Of a DNA stretch of 64,000 nt, positions 63,101 through 64,000 are shown piece by piece (position 1 is the stretch's first letter; the number at the start of each line of letters is the position of its first letter). The position numbers and the translations under genes were made by a program. The notes under the pieces were generated by a model. The model saw only the letters and a list, made by a program, of their open reading frames with translations, ran no database searches and was not told where the DNA came from. Source of the stretch: Mesocentrotus franciscanus (Eukaryota; Echinodermata; Echinoidea; Camarodonta; Strongylocentrotidae); contig CP137686.1 in the NCBI GenBank assembly GCA_037976565.1, positions 25,939,828 to 26,003,827 on the forward strand, given 5' to 3'.

Positions 63101-63361
63101 TAAGAAGGCGTCTGATTAGGGGGAGGGTGCAGGAAGGTGGTCCGATATATGCTCCGACAATTGCTCCAGATGTGGTGTGGTGATGTGGTGTTTGGGATAA
63201 GGTTGCAATTGGCTGTGAGGTAAGGTGTATTGTTTGGTCCAGGAATGAAGTTAAGATTTCAGGTAGTATAGCAGATTGACCCCAGAGCAGTTGTCGCAGG
63301 AGCATAAAACCTGCAGGAGGGGTCCTTTTATCTTGTGTTCTTGTTCTTTTCCCCTCTCCTT

Positions 63362-63428
<67 letters not shown>

Positions 63429-64000
63429 CCTCCCTCTCCCTCTTTTTTCGAATTATTTTTATAAAGGGGGATGTGCCCCCATTGTAGCTAGATCACAGAA
63501 TAACACATGTACTTACCCCATTTCACAGGATGGAGAATACAGCTCAAAGCTCACAAGCCTCCATGTCCTCTTGGCTCAACAGCCAGAGGGCCAGGACAAG
63601 GAAAGCTAGGGCTAGGCATAGTTATGAAGGCAGAAAGCAAGCAAGCAAGGCTAAGACTAGGGACAGGTACAGGGTTAGATTAAGTCCAGGACCACAGAGA
63701 TTTACAGTAGCAAGATATATATATATATATATAGAAACAATTGTTCTGAAGTTCTGAAACCTGACATAATGTCATAATAGAAATAAATTAAATTTAGGGC
63801 TTTCAATTGGTTGGAATACAGGAAAAAGGGCTAATTCTGGGGACGGGTAGAGGTATAGATCAAGTCCAGGACTAGAGAGAAAGTACAGAAATGATGCAAG
63901 GAAAATTAGGGCTATTCATTGGTCAAACTAGTAAGCAAGTATGGCTAAGGCTAGGGACGGGTACAGGGTTAGATTTAGTCCAGGACCAGACAGGAGTACA
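42777..64000 (+). CDS. STAG: Cohesin subunit STAG/SA (stromalin), 3' end beyond window
   Basis: The cohesin HEAT-repeat subunit that binds RAD21/SCC1 and loads cohesin on chromatin. Exons: 42777-42856, 45821-45842, 46190-46303, 46918-47091, 47656-47860, 48324-48549, 49684-49807, 50382-50560, 50918-51134, 51753-51867, 52777-52880, 53924-54019, 54849-54998, 55585-55725, 56039-56109, 56319-56486, 57203-57452, 57890-58032, 58649-58750, 60250-60398, 60936-61067, 61716-61909, 62763-62880 and 63529 onward. All have GT-AG borders and consistent phase, about 1092 residues through exon 23. Hallmarks are [23 protein letters not shown], the stromalin domain (exons 6-9), YVGW (W310) and [11 protein letters not shown] (F343), which match the conserved surface that binds SCC1 and CTCF in human SA2. 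Exon 16 needs one extra base near 56389. The first exon is less certain; non-coding 5' exons may exist. The acidic/basic tail is cut by the window edge. Confidence 0.92.
43244..44231. mobile_element. hAT-type MITE with gttcgg subterminal repeats
   Basis: Flanked by ctgtgagt at 43236-43243 and 44232-44239 (8-bp duplication). The right end, inverted, begins tagtgctgtagcc; the left begins ttgctgtaag. Both subterminal zones are tandem gttcgg. The core (about 43370-43860) matches the core of 45101-45732. Lies in STAG intron 1. Confidence 0.8.
45101..45732. mobile_element. hAT-type MITE with ggttaaacg subterminal repeats
   Basis: Flanked by ttagtagc at 45093-45100 and 45733-45740. Ends tagtgttgtaac and, inverted, tagtactgtgatc. 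The core is shared with 43244-44231, but the subterminal motif is gttaaacg and not gttcgg. In STAG intron 1. Confidence 0.82.
46300..46917. other. STAG intron 3, nothing recognised
   Basis: T-rich with TTTC tracts (46400-46450), a G run at 46627-46635 and a TA run at 46795-46810. No gene or element seen. Confidence 0.5.
49280..49565 (+). mobile_element. Old SINE related to 28171-28463
   Basis: Segments such as tcaaggcattttatctacat, the caccca motif and aatgggta follow the order seen in the body of the SINE at 28171-28463. The tRNA head is not recognisable. In STAG intron 6. Confidence 0.5.
50213..50311 (+). pseudogene. Dead duplicate of STAG exon 8
   Basis: An intact-looking acceptor (ccattcag) precedes [18 protein letters not shown], closely matching the true exon ([18 protein letters not shown]). 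It then diverges to a stop at 50309-50311, with no donor. The preceding intron bases also match those before exon 8, so a block of roughly 170 bp was duplicated in tandem. Confidence 0.88.
51984..52318. mobile_element. hAT-type MITE, 335 bp, gttaacc repeats
   Basis: Flanked by ctagaaat at 51976-51983 and 52319-52326. Ends taagcctgagtca and, inverted, taggcctgagtca (12 of 13). The subterminal zones are rich in ggtttaaccg and gttaaccg. In STAG intron 10. Confidence 0.85.
53514..53955 (+). repeat. Nine-copy 49-bp array repeating the 3' splice site of STAG exon 12
   Basis: Each unit is the last bases of intron 11 (cttgttcttattgtag) plus the first 31 bases of exon 12 (beginning actctgttgacaagc). 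Units start at 53532, 53581, 53630, 53679, 53728, 53777, 53826, 53875 and 53924; the last runs into the true exon. Every unit keeps a usable acceptor, but the length of 49 is not a multiple of three, so splicing to an earlier copy meets a stop soon after. Confidence 0.93.
54113..54156. repeat. CT microsatellite
   Basis: About 20 TC units in STAG intron 12, then an AAT run at the tail of the neighbouring SINE. Confidence 0.9.
54196..54437 (-). mobile_element. tRNA-derived SINE (Val-type head), STAG intron 12
   Basis: Almost identical to 41807-42048, same orientation and length, with the ATT tail at its left. It carries both polymerase III boxes. Confidence 0.85.
55376..55489 (+). pseudogene. 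Dead duplicate of STAG exon 14
   Basis: After an acceptor (tctgtcag) it reads [20 protein letters not shown] and [12 protein letters not shown], nearly the same as the true exon 209 bases downstream, then YHFR and a stop at 55487-55489. The donor is lost. The upstream intron bases also match, so a roughly 210-bp tandem duplication is the source. Confidence 0.9.
56922..57077. mobile_element. Tc1/mariner-type MITE, 156 bp, intact ends
   Basis: Perfect inverted ends cagtcaaacctg with TA on each side (56920-56921 and 57078-57079). In STAG intron 16. A relative lies at 3349-3515. Confidence 0.88.
57110..57191. repeat. CT-rich microsatellite
   Basis: Interrupted TC/CCCT array just before STAG exon 17. 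It may serve as an extended polypyrimidine tract. Confidence 0.85.
58320..58606 (+). mobile_element. 3' end of a Jockey/CR1-like LINE
   Basis: The + strand reads [17 protein letters not shown] and then [15 protein letters not shown] with a stop, the conserved C-terminus of CR1/Jockey-group ORF2 proteins. A short 3' UTR and an ATC tail follow. 5' truncated, in STAG intron 18. Confidence 0.78.
58860..59544. mobile_element. TA-flanked 685-bp element with 27-bp perfect TIRs
   Basis: 58860-58886 and 59518-59544 are exact inverted copies, starting ccgtaaatctccgtg, with TA on each side (58858-58859 and 59545-59546). A second copy of the gtgtataaggcgcac part follows inside each end. No transposase. 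In STAG intron 19. Confidence 0.88.
60115..60180 (+). pseudogene. Decayed duplicate of the start of STAG exon 20
   Basis: After gaaacag the sequence ttattaaaggatgtgaaggg and then aaggctaagac, gagtcaactca closely follows the true exon at 60250, with small deletions that break the frame. 135 bases separate the two. Confidence 0.85.
61231..61344. mobile_element. 114-bp MITE in STAG intron 21
   Basis: Begins cagtcacaccaa and ends with the inverted copy (cagtcacaccac when read on the other strand). A degraded relative is at 29560-29715. Confidence 0.65.
61825..62425 (+). repeat. Four-copy array repeating the end and donor of STAG exon 22
   Basis: Units start near 61825, 61989, 62146 and 62329 and contain gagagaccgcc...atgagcaagaaacaggccaa...atgcaaggag followed by the intron start. 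Unit 1 is the real exon end with donor at 61910. In unit 2 the GT has become AT; unit 3 keeps gtaaggta at 62231; unit 4 has lost the site. GA-rich DNA continues to about 62600. Confidence 0.9.
63366..63440. repeat. CT microsatellite
   Basis: Long TC array in STAG intron 23, about 90 bases before exon 24. Confidence 0.95.
63593..64000 (+). repeat. Repeats of STAG exon 24 sequence
   Basis: The segment aaggctaagactagggacag plus gtacagggttagatt and agtccaggacca at 63649-63693 recurs in decayed form at about 63833-63880 and more closely at 63943-63990. Where exon 24 ends is unclear; ggacag|gtacag at 63662-63673 is one candidate donor. The window ends inside the array. Confidence 0.7.

Overview
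The window is eukaryotic, AT-rich, intron-bearing animal DNA full of short transposable elements. It most likely comes from an echinoderm, probably a sea urchin. The reasons are a secreted coiled-coil plus olfactomedin protein of the amassin type (508 residues over ten exons), a tandem family of sulfotransferase-like P-loop proteins, and a mixture of hAT-type MITEs, TA-flanked TIR elements, tRNA-derived SINEs and an R2/HERO/NeSL-type LINE. The organism is inferred from gene families only.

Layout. 0.5-1.85 kb holds the broken second exon of a sulfotransferase-like gene. 3.0-19.2 kb holds three intact two-exon genes of that family on the + strand (A, B, C; 302 residues each). B and C sit in a roughly 5.03 kb tandem duplication whose crossover point can be placed within 27 bases inside exon 2, so B is a C/A hybrid. 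The long intron of A carries a MITE and a 4.5 kb terminal-inverted-repeat element with a dead restriction-endonuclease-type LINE inside it. 19.2-22.2 kb is repeat-derived flank. 22.2-33.9 kb is the amassin-like gene on the - strand; its ten exons join with consistent phase into one 1527-nt reading frame, and a TATA box lies upstream. 34-42.7 kb has no recognised gene but holds several elements with visible TIRs and target-site duplications. From 42.8 kb to the right edge runs a cohesin STAG/SA (stromalin) gene on the + strand, 24 exons recognised and the 3' end cut off by the window.

The three loci are functionally unrelated: a putative sulfotransferase-like family, a secreted adhesion protein and a chromosomal cohesin subunit. 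The most unusual feature is the STAG gene. At least six of its exon edges have been tandemly duplicated: three dead duplicate exons, a nine-copy 49-bp array that repeats the 3' splice site of exon 12, a four-copy array that repeats the end and 5' splice site of exon 22, and repeated exon-24 sequence. STAG exon 16 also needs one extra base to read through, and the two 5 kb sulfotransferase units differ almost only in homopolymer and microsatellite length. Both facts suggest residual long-read indel error in this assembly, so frameshifts and near-perfect repeats here should be read with that in mind.
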